Origin: Nitrospirota bacterium
Lineage (GTDB): Bacteria > Nitrospirota > JACRHJ01
Assembly (NCBI GenBank): GCA_021815285.1
Contig: JAKAHE010000056.1
Coordinates: 1-11,260, forward strand
Reading direction: 5' to 3'
DNA: 11,260 nucleotides
The translations under genes and the position numbers were made by a program. The notes beneath the pieces are model-generated. The model was not told the DNA's origin and searched no databases. It saw nothing but the letters and a program-made list of their open reading frames with translations. Shown piece after piece: positions 5,180 to 11,260 of this stretch. Position 1 is the first letter of the stretch. Each line of letters starts with the position of its first letter.

Positions 5180-6577
5180 ATGCGCATAACCATTGCCGGG
5201 GCGGGAATAAGCGGGCTTTCGCTCGCGTATGCAATCCGGGAGAAGCTCGAAGCCGCAGGGAAGGATGCGGAGATATTCCTCCTTGAGGCTGATGGGCGCG
5301 TCGGCGGCAAGATTCGCACGCACCACGAAAACGGATACATAATGGAGTGGGGGCCGAACGGTTTTCTTAACAACAAGCCGGACACGCTGGCCCTGACAAG
5401 GAAGATCGGGATTGAAGACCTTCTCCTTCCAAGCAACGACGCCGCGAGGAAACGGTATATATACTCCGGCGGCAGGTTGAACATGCTCTCTCCCGCCGGT
5501 TTCCTGCTGGGCGGGCTTCTGTCCTGGCGCGGAAAGTTTAGGATTCTGAAGGAATATGTAATTCCTCGGCGTACCGAAGAAGCAGACGAGTCACTTGCGG
5601 ATTTCGTCAGGAGGCGGCTTGGGCAGGAGGCGCTGGACAGGCTCATCGCGCCTATGGCCATGGGAGTCTACGGCGGAGACCCGGAGAGGATGAGTATCAG
5701 GTCGTGTTTTCCGACCATTTATAAACTGGAACAGGAATACGGCGGGCTTTTCAAAGGGATGTTCGGGAAGATGAAGGAGAAGCGGCGGGCCCGAAACCAA
5801 TCAACCGGCTCGACCGGCTCAGGCCCCGCCGGGCCTGGCGGCGTGCTTACCACATTCAAGGGCGGCCTTGACGTCCTGACCGACGCCCTCGGCAGGTCAT
5901 TCAAAGGTAATCTCCTGCTTGGCGCAGGCGTAACGGGAGTCAGGCGGGAAAACGGCAGGTTTATAGTGTCCGCCGAAGGGCTTGACGCGCCCGTCGAAAC
6001 CGATATTTTCATCACCGCCGCGCCGGCTTATACCGCAATGGATTTTCTTTCCCCACTCGACCCGCAGGTATCAAAAACGCTTTCCGAGATAGAATATGTC
6101 CCTATGTCCGTGGTGGGCATGGGGTTCAGAAAAACCGAGCTTCACACGGATCTTGACGGCTTCGGCTTTCTTGTCGCCGCGGACGAGCCCCGGAAGATTA
6201 TAGGATGCCTCTGGGACTCGAGCGTCTTTACGGACAGGGCGCCGGAGAGCCGGGCGTCCATCAGGACCATGCTTGGCGGCGGGCGGGACTATAAAACGCC
6301 TTTTCTGCCGGACGACGAGCTTTCGAAGCTTACCCTGGATGAGCTCAGGATAACCATGGCCCTGAATGCCGCCCCGGAACTTACCCGCATATTCCGGCAC
6401 GAAAAGGCCATCCCCATGTATACCCTGGGGCACTCGGAGAGGCTCGCAAGGCTCGATTACGCCGAGAAAAAATACCCCGGCCTTTTCTTCACCGGGAACG
6501 CATACCGCGGGGTTGGCTTGAACGACTGCGTAAAGGAATCCTACCTTGTCGCAGAAAAAATTATTAAAATACTGTAG
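5180..6577 (+). CDS. hemY: Protoporphyrinogen/coproporphyrinogen oxidase, FAD-dependent (HemY type)
   Basis: This 465-residue flavoprotein carries out a six-electron porphyrinogen-to-porphyrin oxidation late in haem synthesis. Residues 3-15 hold the Rossmann FAD motif (ITIAGAGISGLSL), Glu36 ends the second strand, and GRVGGKIRT (39-47) is the amine-oxidase/PPO signature. NGYIMEWGPNGF (51-62) and PMAMGVYGGDPERMSIRSCFP are highly characteristic of HemY. The C-terminal FAD-closing motif is at 434-450 (FFTGNAYRGVGLNDC). A short Gly/Ser/Thr/Pro-rich insertion (206-221) interrupts the middle of the protein. Whether the substrate is protoporphyrinogen IX or coproporphyrinogen III (the CgoX route) is not settled by sequence alone; some databases call this family hemG. 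A strong ribosome-binding site AAAGGAGA (5166-5173), 6 nt before the ATG and overlapping the upstream stop codon, shows co-transcription with the glycosyltransferase. No other haem genes are present. Confidence 0.92.
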   Translation: MRITIAGAGISGLSLAYAIREKLEAAGKDAEIFLLEADGRVGGKIRTHHENGYIMEWGPNGFLNNKPDTLALTRKIGIEDLLLPSNDAARKRYIYSGGRLNMLSPAGFLLGGLLSWRGKFRILKEYVIPRRTEEADESLADFVRRRLGQEALDRLIAPMAMGVYGGDPERMSIRSCFPTIYKLEQEYGGLFKGMFGKMKEKRRARNQSTGSTGSGPAGPGGVLTTFKGGLDVLTDALGRSFKGNLLLGAGVTGVRRENGRFIVSAEGLDAPVETDIFITAAPAYTAMDFLSPLDPQVSKTLSEIEYVPMSVVGMGFRKTELHTDLDGFGFLVAADEPRKIIGCLWDSSVFTDRAPESRASIRTMLGGGRDYKTPFLPDDELSKLTLDELRITMALNAAPELTRIFRHEKAIPMYTLGHSERLARLDYAEKKYPGLFFTGNAYRGVGLNDCVKESYLVAEKIIKIL

Positions 6578-6632
6578 GGTTCTCTCTAAGCATTGCGTGG
6601 GTAATTTAGCAGAGCATGTAAATAGAACCGTC

Positions 6633-6681
6633 ATTCCCGCCCCGGCTTTATACATGACCTAAGGCAGGCTCCGGCGGGAAT
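6633..6681. repeat. CATTCCCGC-type palindromic repeat
   Basis: ATTCCCGCC (6633-6641) pairs perfectly with GGCGGGAAT (6673-6681). This resembles the widespread class of intergenic repeats whose arms read GTCATTCCCGC and GCGGGAATCC. Confidence 0.7.
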
Positions 6682-6700
6682 CCGGAGACTTGGCTTTGCC

Positions 6701-6779
6701 TGTCATTCTGAGCGAAGCGAAGCAATCTCAGGTTTTAAATCTGAGATTGCCGCGTCGCCTTCGGCTCCTCGCAATGACA
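6701..6779. repeat. Compound palindromic repeat with two non-identical arms
   Basis: The left arm starts with the same 20 bases as the GIY-YIG element terminus (TGTCATTCTGAGCGAAGCGA, 6701-6720). The right arm, read on the minus strand, starts TGTCATTGCGAGGAGCCGAA. They meet at a perfect 10-bp inverted repeat, GCAATCTCAG (6722-6731) with CTGAGATTGC (6741-6750), around the 9-bp loop GTTTTAAAT. The outer TGTCATT and AATGACA ends also pair. Confidence 0.8.
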
Positions 6780-6783
6780 TGAT

Positions 6784-6813
6784 TGTCATTCTGGGGCAGC
6801 CGCCGAAGAATCC
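6784..6813 (+). repeat. Diverged single unit of the TGTCATTCTG repeat family
   Basis: TGTCATTCTG is followed by GGGCAGCCGC and then CGAAGAATCCG. The two ends match the GIY-YIG terminal repeat (TGTCATTCTG and CGAAGAATC) while the middle differs. No inverted partner is seen. Confidence 0.6.
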
Positions 6814-6829
6814 GTATTTTACCTGATTC

Positions 6830-6886
6830 GTAGCTGCCCGATTCATCGGGCGACTTTCAACCCCGGCCCATAAATGGGGCAGCTAC
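6830..6886. repeat. Three-way-junction palindromic element (GTAGCTGCCC family)
   Basis: Outer arms GTAGCTGCCC (6830-6839) and GGGCAGCTAC (6877-6886) are perfectly complementary. Inside the left half CCCGA pairs with TCGGG, and in the right half CCCAT pairs with ATGGG. The single strand could therefore form either a long stem or two small hairpins. Confidence 0.65.
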
Positions 6887-7170
6887 AAAATAGGAATAAC
6901 TCGCAATACCCATCCGAGTTGTTCCATTTCTTGCCGCCCGATTGGCGAAGTTCACTTTCAGGAGACGTTACTACCAAACGTGATAACTCATTGTCTGTCC
7001 AGGATTATCCAAGGAAAATCCTCAAATTTTCGGCGGTATGTAAAACATAACGAAAAATGCCCTGAAACAGGCCGGTTCGTATCAAAAACATGGCGCGGGG
7101 AAGGGGGCGTTTCTGACAGATTTCATCGGCATTTTTCTTTTATATTACAGTAAGTTGCGTCATAAAAACA

Positions 7171-7197
7171 TGTCATTCCGAGCGCAGCGAAGAATCC
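7171..7197 (+). repeat. Single unit of the TGTCATTCCGAGCG repeat family
   Basis: TGTCATTCCGAGCGCAGCGA followed by AGAATCC differs at few positions from the GIY-YIG terminal repeat. No inverted partner lies nearby, so it is a solo unit. Confidence 0.7.
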
Positions 7198-7257
7198 ACC
7201 CTTTGCCCATATAACCCCTTGAAAACATTGAAATCACATTTTGCGTTTTCGCCGGTT

Positions 7258-7286
7258 TTGAACTGACCGAGACGATTTATTAAAAT
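7258..7286 (+). promoter_or_regulatory. Candidate distal promoter of the 7399 response regulator
   Basis: TTGAAC (7258-7263) and TAAAAT (7281-7286) are separated by 17 bp. This would give a leader of about 105 nt. Confidence 0.4.
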
Positions 7287-7340
7287 TTATTTATAATTGC
7301 GCCATGAATCAATCCAGGCGGTCTTTTATAAACAAATAAA

Positions 7341-7369
7341 TTGATTTTATCCCCTATTTGTATTATAAA
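7341..7369 (+). promoter_or_regulatory. Candidate proximal promoter of the 7399 response regulator
   Basis: TTGATT (7341-7346) and TATAAA (7364-7369) are separated by 17 bp, giving a leader of about 23 nt that contains GGAGGA (7390-7395) just before the ATG at 7399. Unlike four other genes here, this one is clearly led by a Shine-Dalgarno sequence. Confidence 0.45.
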
Positions 7370-7398
7370 GGACATGACGTGCGCCCCATGGAGGAACT

Positions 7399-8718
7399 AT
7401 GCCATACAAGGTTTATCTGGCGGACGACAGCATTACGATACAGAAGGTCGTGGAACTTACCCTCTCCGAAGAGGACTTCGAGGTTACGGCCTTCGGCGAC
7501 GGCCAGGCCGCGCTGGATGCGGCAAGGAAGGCCGCGCCTGACATTATCCTTGCGGATATCGTCATGCCCCGCATGGACGGCTATCAGCTCTCGATGGCCG
7601 TAAAACAAGACTCCGCACTGAAAAACACCCCGGTAGTTCTGCTTGCGGGAACCTTCGAGAATTTCGACGCCGACCTTGCCGCCGCATCGGCGGCGGACGG
7701 CCATATCGTCAAGCCTTTCGAGTCCTCGGAGCTTATAAACAAGGTAAAGGATCTCATTGCCAGGAGAGCGTCCAAGACGCCGGAAGCCGTACCGCCTGAG
7801 GCCGAAGCCCTGGATGCCGAGCCGTTGGAAGACGCTGTTTTTGCCGACGAAGTCCTGGATGCCGACCCGGTGGACGACCTCTGGAGCGTCGTGGACATGC
7901 AAAGCCCCGACCAGCCTCTCGCCGGGGCCACGGAGGTGATTTCGGAGGACGAGCTGTGGGAGCGGGCAAACCTCGCAAGCGAGGCTGCCCGCCCGATGTC
8001 TGCGCCGCCGGCTGATATGGCCGGGAAGCCGGGCAGGGCGGCTGCCGGTCTGCCGCCTGCGCCTCCTCCGCCTGTCGGTTCTTCGGGCTCAGTGGACAAC
8101 GGAATGCCCTGGGACAGCCTGCCGGTCGAAGCGGCGGTCGAGGCAGAAGAGTCCGCGGCTGAGGCGTTCCTGGCGGACGACGACGATTCCATATTCATGG
8201 CCGAGGAAGCCCCTGCCGAGGCGGCGGAAGCGGAGCCTGAAGCCGGGTTGCAGGCGTTCGGCCAGCCTGGGGAAGCGCCCGGAATGGACGATTTCATGCA
8301 CGCCCCGTTTGCTGATTTTGCGGAGGAAGCCGAAGAGGCGGTAGAGGCCGAAGAAGCGGAAACCGAGGTTCCGGCGTTTTCCGCGCCGGTTGCCAAGGCC
8401 GCTCCGGAAGCCGTCCGGCCCACATCAGGCAGATCCGAAGCCGCTCTTCCCGTCGGGGAAGACCTCCGCAGGCTTGTCGAGACGAAGGTCCGCGAGATAA
8501 TCTCCGGAAATTCATCCGACGTTGCCGGGAAGGTGGCATGGGAGGTGATGCCGGGCGTGGCGGAAAAGGCGGCATGGGAGACCGTTCCGTCGATAGCCGA
8601 GAAGGTGGTGTGGGAAGTCGTTCCGGCCATAGTCGAGAAGATCGCCTGGGAGGTCGTCCCGGGTCTTGCCGAGGAAATAATACGCAAGGAAATAGAGGAA
8701 ATAAAGGCCGGGTCGTAA
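7399..8718 (+). CDS. Receiver-domain protein with acidic linker and C-terminal 12-residue repeats
   Basis: The first ~123 of 439 residues are a response-regulator receiver domain: Asp9-Asp10 acidic pair, phospho-acceptor Asp53 (ILADIVMP) and Lys105 (VKPF). The switch Thr/Ser is replaced by Ala83 (VVLLAGTFE). Residues ~125-365 are low-complexity, rich in Ala, Glu and Pro and strongly acidic, hence probably disordered. The C-terminus has a short conserved segment (LRRLVETKVREIISGN) and then four tandem 12-residue repeats at 378-425, each close to K-x-x-W-E-V-V-P-x-x-A-E, ending in a charged helix EIIRKEIEEIK. No DNA-binding or enzymatic output domain is recognisable, so the output is probably protein or membrane docking through the repeats. 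GGAGGA supports the ATG at 7399. No partner kinase is present. It appears monocistronic. Confidence 0.85.
   Translation: MPYKVYLADDSITIQKVVELTLSEEDFEVTAFGDGQAALDAARKAAPDIILADIVMPRMDGYQLSMAVKQDSALKNTPVVLLAGTFENFDADLAAASAADGHIVKPFESSELINKVKDLIARRASKTPEAVPPEAEALDAEPLEDAVFADEVLDADPVDDLWSVVDMQSPDQPLAGATEVISEDELWERANLASEAARPMSAPPADMAGKPGRAAAGLPPAPPPPVGSSGSVDNGMPWDSLPVEAAVEAEESAAEAFLADDDDSIFMAEEAPAEAAEAEPEAGLQAFGQPGEAPGMDDFMHAPFADFAEEAEEAVEAEEAETEVPAFSAPVAKAAPEAVRPTSGRSEAALPVGEDLRRLVETKVREIISGNSSDVAGKVAWEVMPGVAEKAAWETVPSIAEKVVWEVVPAIVEKIAWEVVPGLAEEIIRKEIEEIKAGS
8530..8673 (+). repeat. Four tandem 36-bp coding repeats
   Basis: They encode KVAWEVMPGVAE, KAAWETVPSIAE, KVVWEVVPAIVE and KIAWEVVPGLAE. 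Trp, Glu, Pro and the final Glu are invariant while the other positions drift, pointing to old duplication kept by selection on the protein. Confidence 0.85.
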
Positions 8719-8725
8719 AAAAGCC

Positions 8726-8753
8726 CGGGGTGAAGCCGCAGCCCCGTTTATTT
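8726..8753 (+). terminator. Weak candidate terminator after the receiver-domain gene
   Basis: CGGGG (8726-8730) pairs with CCCCG (8742-8746) across an 11-nt loop, followed by TTTATTT. The stem is short. Confidence 0.3.
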
Positions 8754-8777
8754 CCATGACATCCATAAAATCGGGAC

Positions 8778-8812
8778 AATCCGCACGGCCTGAAAACCGT
8801 CCGGGGATTTTT
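8778..8812 (+). terminator. Candidate intrinsic terminator
   Basis: AATCC (8778-8782) and ACGG (8785-8788) pair with CCGT (8797-8800) and GGATT (8805-8809) around an 8-nt loop, with an internal bulge, and the stem runs into TTTTT (8808-8812). It lies about 90 bp upstream of the nrdJ promoter, so it would insulate the two units. Confidence 0.4.
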
Positions 8813-8899
8813 GCCGGGCGATGCGCCAGGCGCACGTTTCTATATTTCGCATATTCCGCCGTGTTTTTTATTCTCCGTGTAAAAAAGTCAAAAATCCAG

Positions 8900-8927
8900 T
8901 TGACTCCAATATATTGTGGTGTATAAT
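8900..8927 (+). promoter_or_regulatory. nrdJ promoter
   Basis: TTGACT (8900-8905) and TATAAT (8922-8927) are separated by 16 bp, the strongest sigma-70-like promoter in the window. The leader to the ATG at 9043 is about 110 nt and U-rich near its end. No known riboswitch is recognised in it. Confidence 0.7.
8904..8919. promoter_or_regulatory. NrdR box in the nrdJ promoter spacer
   Basis: CTCCAATATATTGTGG matches the known NrdR-box consensus acaCwAtATaTwGtgt at 12 of 16 positions, including the whole core from the conserved C to the conserved GtG. It covers the end of the -35 and most of the spacer, so NrdR binding should block RNA polymerase. NrdR boxes usually come in pairs about three helical turns apart. 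A weaker match at 8935-8950 (CTACAAAATAATACGT, 10 of 16) lies exactly 31 bp downstream. Confidence 0.65.
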
Positions 8928-9042
8928 AAAAAGGCTACAAAATAATACGTTCGGTCTTCGCTCGCTTTATTCGTCAGAACCATTCCAAGGCGTGTTTTTA
9001 TTTGTTTTTTGATAAGTTATACTTATTAATCGGAGGCGGCTT

Positions 9043-11260
9043 ATGGCATTCGAGGAGGCCGGCGGGAAGGCGGCGGAAGGCCCCAGAACTGGCAGGCAGA
9101 AGGATTTCTTTAACCAGACGGCCCGGCTTCAGCCCGTAGATCCGGCGGATGAGGATAGACCGCCGGCTAATCGAAAGGCGGCGCGGCGGCCAGTCGCGTC
9201 ATTCGACCCCCAGTTCTCGGATGCTCCAGCCTCAGATGCCGCCCCGGATTATCCGGCGCATGAAAGGAAACTGATATTGACCGGCAACGCCATAAAAGTG
9301 CTTGAGAAGAGATACCTCAAAAAAGGGGAGGACGGCAATCCCGTCGAGACGCCGGAGGAAATGTTCTTGCGCGTCGCAGAGAACATCGCCCGGGCTGAGA
9401 CAAACTACGGCAAGTCAAAGGAAGAGGCCGAGGCCGTCTCGCGCGGGTTCTACGAAATGATGGCCGGGCTTGACTTCCTGCCGAATTCCCCCACGCTCAT
9501 GAACGCCGGGAGGGAACTCCAGCAGCTCTCCGCGTGTTTCGTGCTTCCGATAGAAGACACTATGGAGAGCATATTCTCCACCATCAAGAAGACGGCCCTC
9601 ATTCACCAGTCCGGCGGCGGCACGGGCTTTTCTTTCTCGCGCCTGAGGCCCGCGAACGACAAGGTCGCGTCCACCGGCGGAGTCGCCTCCGGTCCGGTCT
9701 CCTTCATGCGCGTCTTCAACGCGGCTACGGAGGCCGTGAAGCAGGGCGGGACAAGGCGCGGCGCGAACATGGGGATACTGAGGGTTGATCACCCCGACAT
9801 CATCGAGTTCATAAACTGCAAGGACTCCTCCGGCGAGTATAATAACTTCAACATATCCGTCGGCATCACAGAGAAGTTCATGGAGGCCGTGGACAAGGGC
9901 CTGGATTACGACCTCGTAAGCCCGCGCTCCGGCAAGCCGGTTAAAAAACTCCCGGCCCGGATGGTCTTCGGCCAGATCGTGGAACTCGCATGGAGGACGG
10001 GAGACCCCGGCATCGTCTTTCTCGACAGGCTGAACCGCGACAACCCCACGCCGCACATCGGAGAGATAGAGTCCACCAACCCCTGCGGAGAACAGCCGCT
10101 CCTGCCGCACGAGTCCTGCAACCTCGGCTCCATAAACCTCTCGAACATGGTCGATGGCAATTCCGTTGACTGGGGCAAGCTGAAGGAGACCGTCAGGGCC
10201 TCGGTGCGCTTCCTCGACGACGTCATAGACATGAACCGCTATCCGCTTCCGGAAATATCGGATATGACGAGGGGCAACAGGAAGATAGGACTCGGCATAA
10301 TGGGCTTTGCCGACATGCTCATAAAGCTCGGTATCCCGTATAATTCGGACGATGCCGTATCCCTTGGCAGAAGCGCGATGAAGTTTATAGACTCCGAGGC
10401 CAAGGCCGCATCCGAGGAACTGGCGGGCGAGCGCGGCGTGTTCCCGAACTTCGATGGGAGCGCATACGACAGTGAAGGCGGGCGCAAAATGCGTAACGCC
10501 ACGGTCACGACCATCGCCCCGACCGGGACGCTCTCGATAATCGCCGGGTGCAGCAGCGGGATAGAGCCACTGTTTGCCGTGTCTTATATCCGCACGGTAA
10601 TGGACAAGGACGAACTGGTGGAGGTGAACCCTTACTTCGCTGCGGTCGCAAAGGAGCGCGGCTTCTACTCCGACAAGCTTATGAGAAAGATCGCCCACCA
10701 CGGCACGGTGGCGGACATAAAAGAGGTCCCGGAGGACATACGAAGGCTCTTTGTCACGGCGCACGACATAGCGCCCGCCTGGCACGTGAAGATGCAGGCG
10801 GCCTTCCAGGAATACACGGACAACGCCGTCTCGAAGACCGTAAATTTCTCCCACGATGCGAAAATCGGGGATGTCGAGGAGGTCTACCGCCTTGCATACA
10901 GCCTGGGCTGCAAGGGTGTTACGATATACCGGGACGGCTCGAAGGACGAGCAGGTGCTCTCGACCGGGAAGACCAGGGAGGCCAAGGCCGCCTCAGCCCT
11001 CACCCCCGGCCCCTCTCCCACGGAGGGGAGAGGGGAGATTAAGGAGGCGCCCGGCAAGGTGAAGCCCCGCCCGCGCCCGGAGTTCACCCGCGGCTACACG
11101 CGCCAGATAAACACCGGCTGCGGCAGGCTTTACATCACCATAAACGAGGACGAGAAGGGGCTCTGCGAGCTGTTCGCGATGATGGGCAAGTCCGGCGGCT
11201 GCGCCACGTCCCAGACCGAGGCGACCGGCAGGCTCGTCTCCCTGGCGCTCCGCTCCGGCG
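9043..11260 (+). CDS. nrdJ: Class II (adenosylcobalamin-dependent) ribonucleoside reductase NrdJ, partial at 3' end
   Basis: The visible 739 residues make deoxyribonucleotides from ribonucleotides, using B12 as radical generator. LPNSPTLMNAG and SACFVLPIED place the first redox cysteine at Cys165. NPCGEQPLLPHESCNLGSINL holds Asn346, the thiyl-radical Cys348, Glu350 and the second redox Cys359. TIAPTGTLSIIAGCSSGIEP (491-510) is the phosphate-binding loop. GCGRLYITINEDEKG (from 692) begins the Cys-rich C-terminal domain typical of long NrdJ proteins; the terminal shuttle cysteines are beyond the window. Residues 1-75 are a poorly conserved Ala/Pro/Arg-rich extension without an obvious ATP cone. 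A linker at 652-666 is encoded by a palindromic repeat. GGAGG (9032-9036), 6 nt before the ATG at 9043, fixes the start. The upstream NrdR box indicates repression when deoxynucleotide pools are high. Confidence 0.95.
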   Translation, partial: MAFEEAGGKAAEGPRTGRQKDFFNQTARLQPVDPADEDRPPANRKAARRPVASFDPQFSDAPASDAAPDYPAHERKLILTGNAIKVLEKRYLKKGEDGNPVETPEEMFLRVAENIARAETNYGKSKEEAEAVSRGFYEMMAGLDFLPNSPTLMNAGRELQQLSACFVLPIEDTMESIFSTIKKTALIHQSGGGTGFSFSRLRPANDKVASTGGVASGPVSFMRVFNAATEAVKQGGTRRGANMGILRVDHPDIIEFINCKDSSGEYNNFNISVGITEKFMEAVDKGLDYDLVSPRSGKPVKKLPARMVFGQIVELAWRTGDPGIVFLDRLNRDNPTPHIGEIESTNPCGEQPLLPHESCNLGSINLSNMVDGNSVDWGKLKETVRASVRFLDDVIDMNRYPLPEISDMTRGNRKIGLGIMGFADMLIKLGIPYNSDDAVSLGRSAMKFIDSEAKAASEELAGERGVFPNFDGSAYDSEGGRKMRNATVTTIAPTGTLSIIAGCSSGIEPLFAVSYIRTVMDKDELVEVNPYFAAVAKERGFYSDKLMRKIAHHGTVADIKEVPEDIRRLFVTAHDIAPAWHVKMQAAFQEYTDNAVSKTVNFSHDAKIGDVEEVYRLAYSLGCKGVTIYRDGSKDEQVLSTGKTREAKAASALTPGPSPTEGRGEIKEAPGKVKPRPRPEFTRGYTRQINTGCGRLYITINEDEKGLCELFAMMGKSGGCATSQTEATGRLVSLALRSG
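10997..11036. repeat. Palindromic repeat inserted in frame in nrdJ
   Basis: CCCCTCTCCC (11010-11019) and GGGAGAGGGG (11026-11035) form a perfect 10-bp inverted repeat with a 6-nt loop, preceded by CCCTCACCCCCGG. It encodes LTPGPSPTEGRGE in the linker between the catalytic barrel and the C-terminal domain. The peptide resembles the translation of an intergenic REP-type element rather than nrdJ sequence. Confidence 0.75.

Larger units (their letters stand above)
6578..7257. other. Long non-coding stretch filled with palindromic repeats
   Basis: No ORF with protein-like character is visible on either strand between the hemY stop and the promoters of the next gene. The first half (6629-6886) is almost entirely palindromic repeat elements, annotated separately. 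6887-7170 contains no recognisable repeat apart from one 10-bp inverted repeat (GAAAAATGCC at 7052-7061 with GGCATTTTTC at 7128-7137). I see no tRNA, rRNA or known riboswitch. Confidence 0.7.

Noticed and set aside
6578..7398. CRISPR array
   Set aside because: The repeats are of different families, irregularly spaced and palindromic as whole units. There are no uniform repeat-spacer units and no cas genes.
7584..8687. 367-residue Ser/Ala-rich open frame on the minus strand
   Set aside because: It mirrors the low-complexity Ala/Glu region and the repeats of the receiver-domain gene and has no independent promoter, ribosome-binding site or motif.
8821..9012. 63-residue open frame before nrdJ
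   Set aside because: It runs across the nrdJ promoter and NrdR box, has no Shine-Dalgarno sequence and has no protein-like features.
8928..9042. Cobalamin riboswitch ahead of the B12-dependent reductase
   Set aside because: The leader is only about 110 nt and no B12-box-like sequence (GCCACTG type) is visible. Control by NrdR is better supported.
9415..10854. 479-residue open frame on the minus strand
   Set aside because: It lies entirely antisense to nrdJ, which has unmistakable catalytic motifs. The antisense frame stays open because of high GC and codon bias and shows no domain.

Overview
The window is a GC-rich bacterial chromosome segment with unusually many ATA (Ile) and AGG (Arg) codons. 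It carries soluble response regulators, a dipeptide-type ABC permease pair, an FAD-dependent protoporphyrinogen oxidase and a class II (B12-dependent) ribonucleotide reductase. Dispersed palindromic repeats fill the non-coding gaps. I infer an environmental Gram-negative, perhaps of a deltaproteobacterial or Nitrospirota-like lineage. That placement is a guess from gene style, and no rRNA or tRNA is present to test it.

Layout. 1-409 (minus): N-terminal part of a DNA methyltransferase with a DPPF motif, cut by the window edge. 494-1123 (minus): HAD-family phosphatase. A 76-bp divergent promoter region separates it from 1200-1571 (plus), a single-domain CheY-like response regulator. The regulator's stop codon overlaps the GTG start of 1568-2500, a DppB-type permease; the DppC-type partner follows at 2908-3729. 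Between the two permease genes sits a compact AT-rich element (2507-2858): a GIY-YIG nuclease ORF bounded by perfect 34-bp inverted repeats. 3812-5167 is a GT-A glycosyltransferase, followed after 12 bp by 5180-6577, protoporphyrinogen oxidase. 6578-7398 is an 820-bp non-coding stretch packed with several palindromic repeat families, including relatives of the repeat that bounds the GIY-YIG ORF. 7399-8718 is a receiver-domain protein with a long acidic Ala/Glu-rich linker and four 12-residue C-terminal repeats. 9043-11260 is nrdJ, cut by the window edge. It is preceded by a strong promoter whose spacer is a near-consensus NrdR box, and it contains an in-frame palindromic repeat insertion.

Three things stand out. 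First, the GIY-YIG gene bounded by perfect inverted repeats, with related single repeat units elsewhere in the window, looks like a small mobile element with non-autonomous derivatives. It is comparable in logic to REP sequences and their RAYT transposases, but with a different enzyme. Second, four genes (methyltransferase, HAD, CheY-like regulator, glycosyltransferase) have good -10 hexamers ending only 6-7 nt before the ATG and no Shine-Dalgarno sequence. This suggests leaderless mRNAs, and two of these promoters form a mirror-symmetric divergent pair sharing a 17-bp palindrome. Third, a palindromic repeat has entered the nrdJ coding sequence in frame.

The genes do not form one pathway. The clear functional pairs are the DppB/DppC permease heterodimer and the glycosyltransferase-hemY transcription unit. 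The ABC ATPases and the substrate-binding protein expected for the permease are not in this window.
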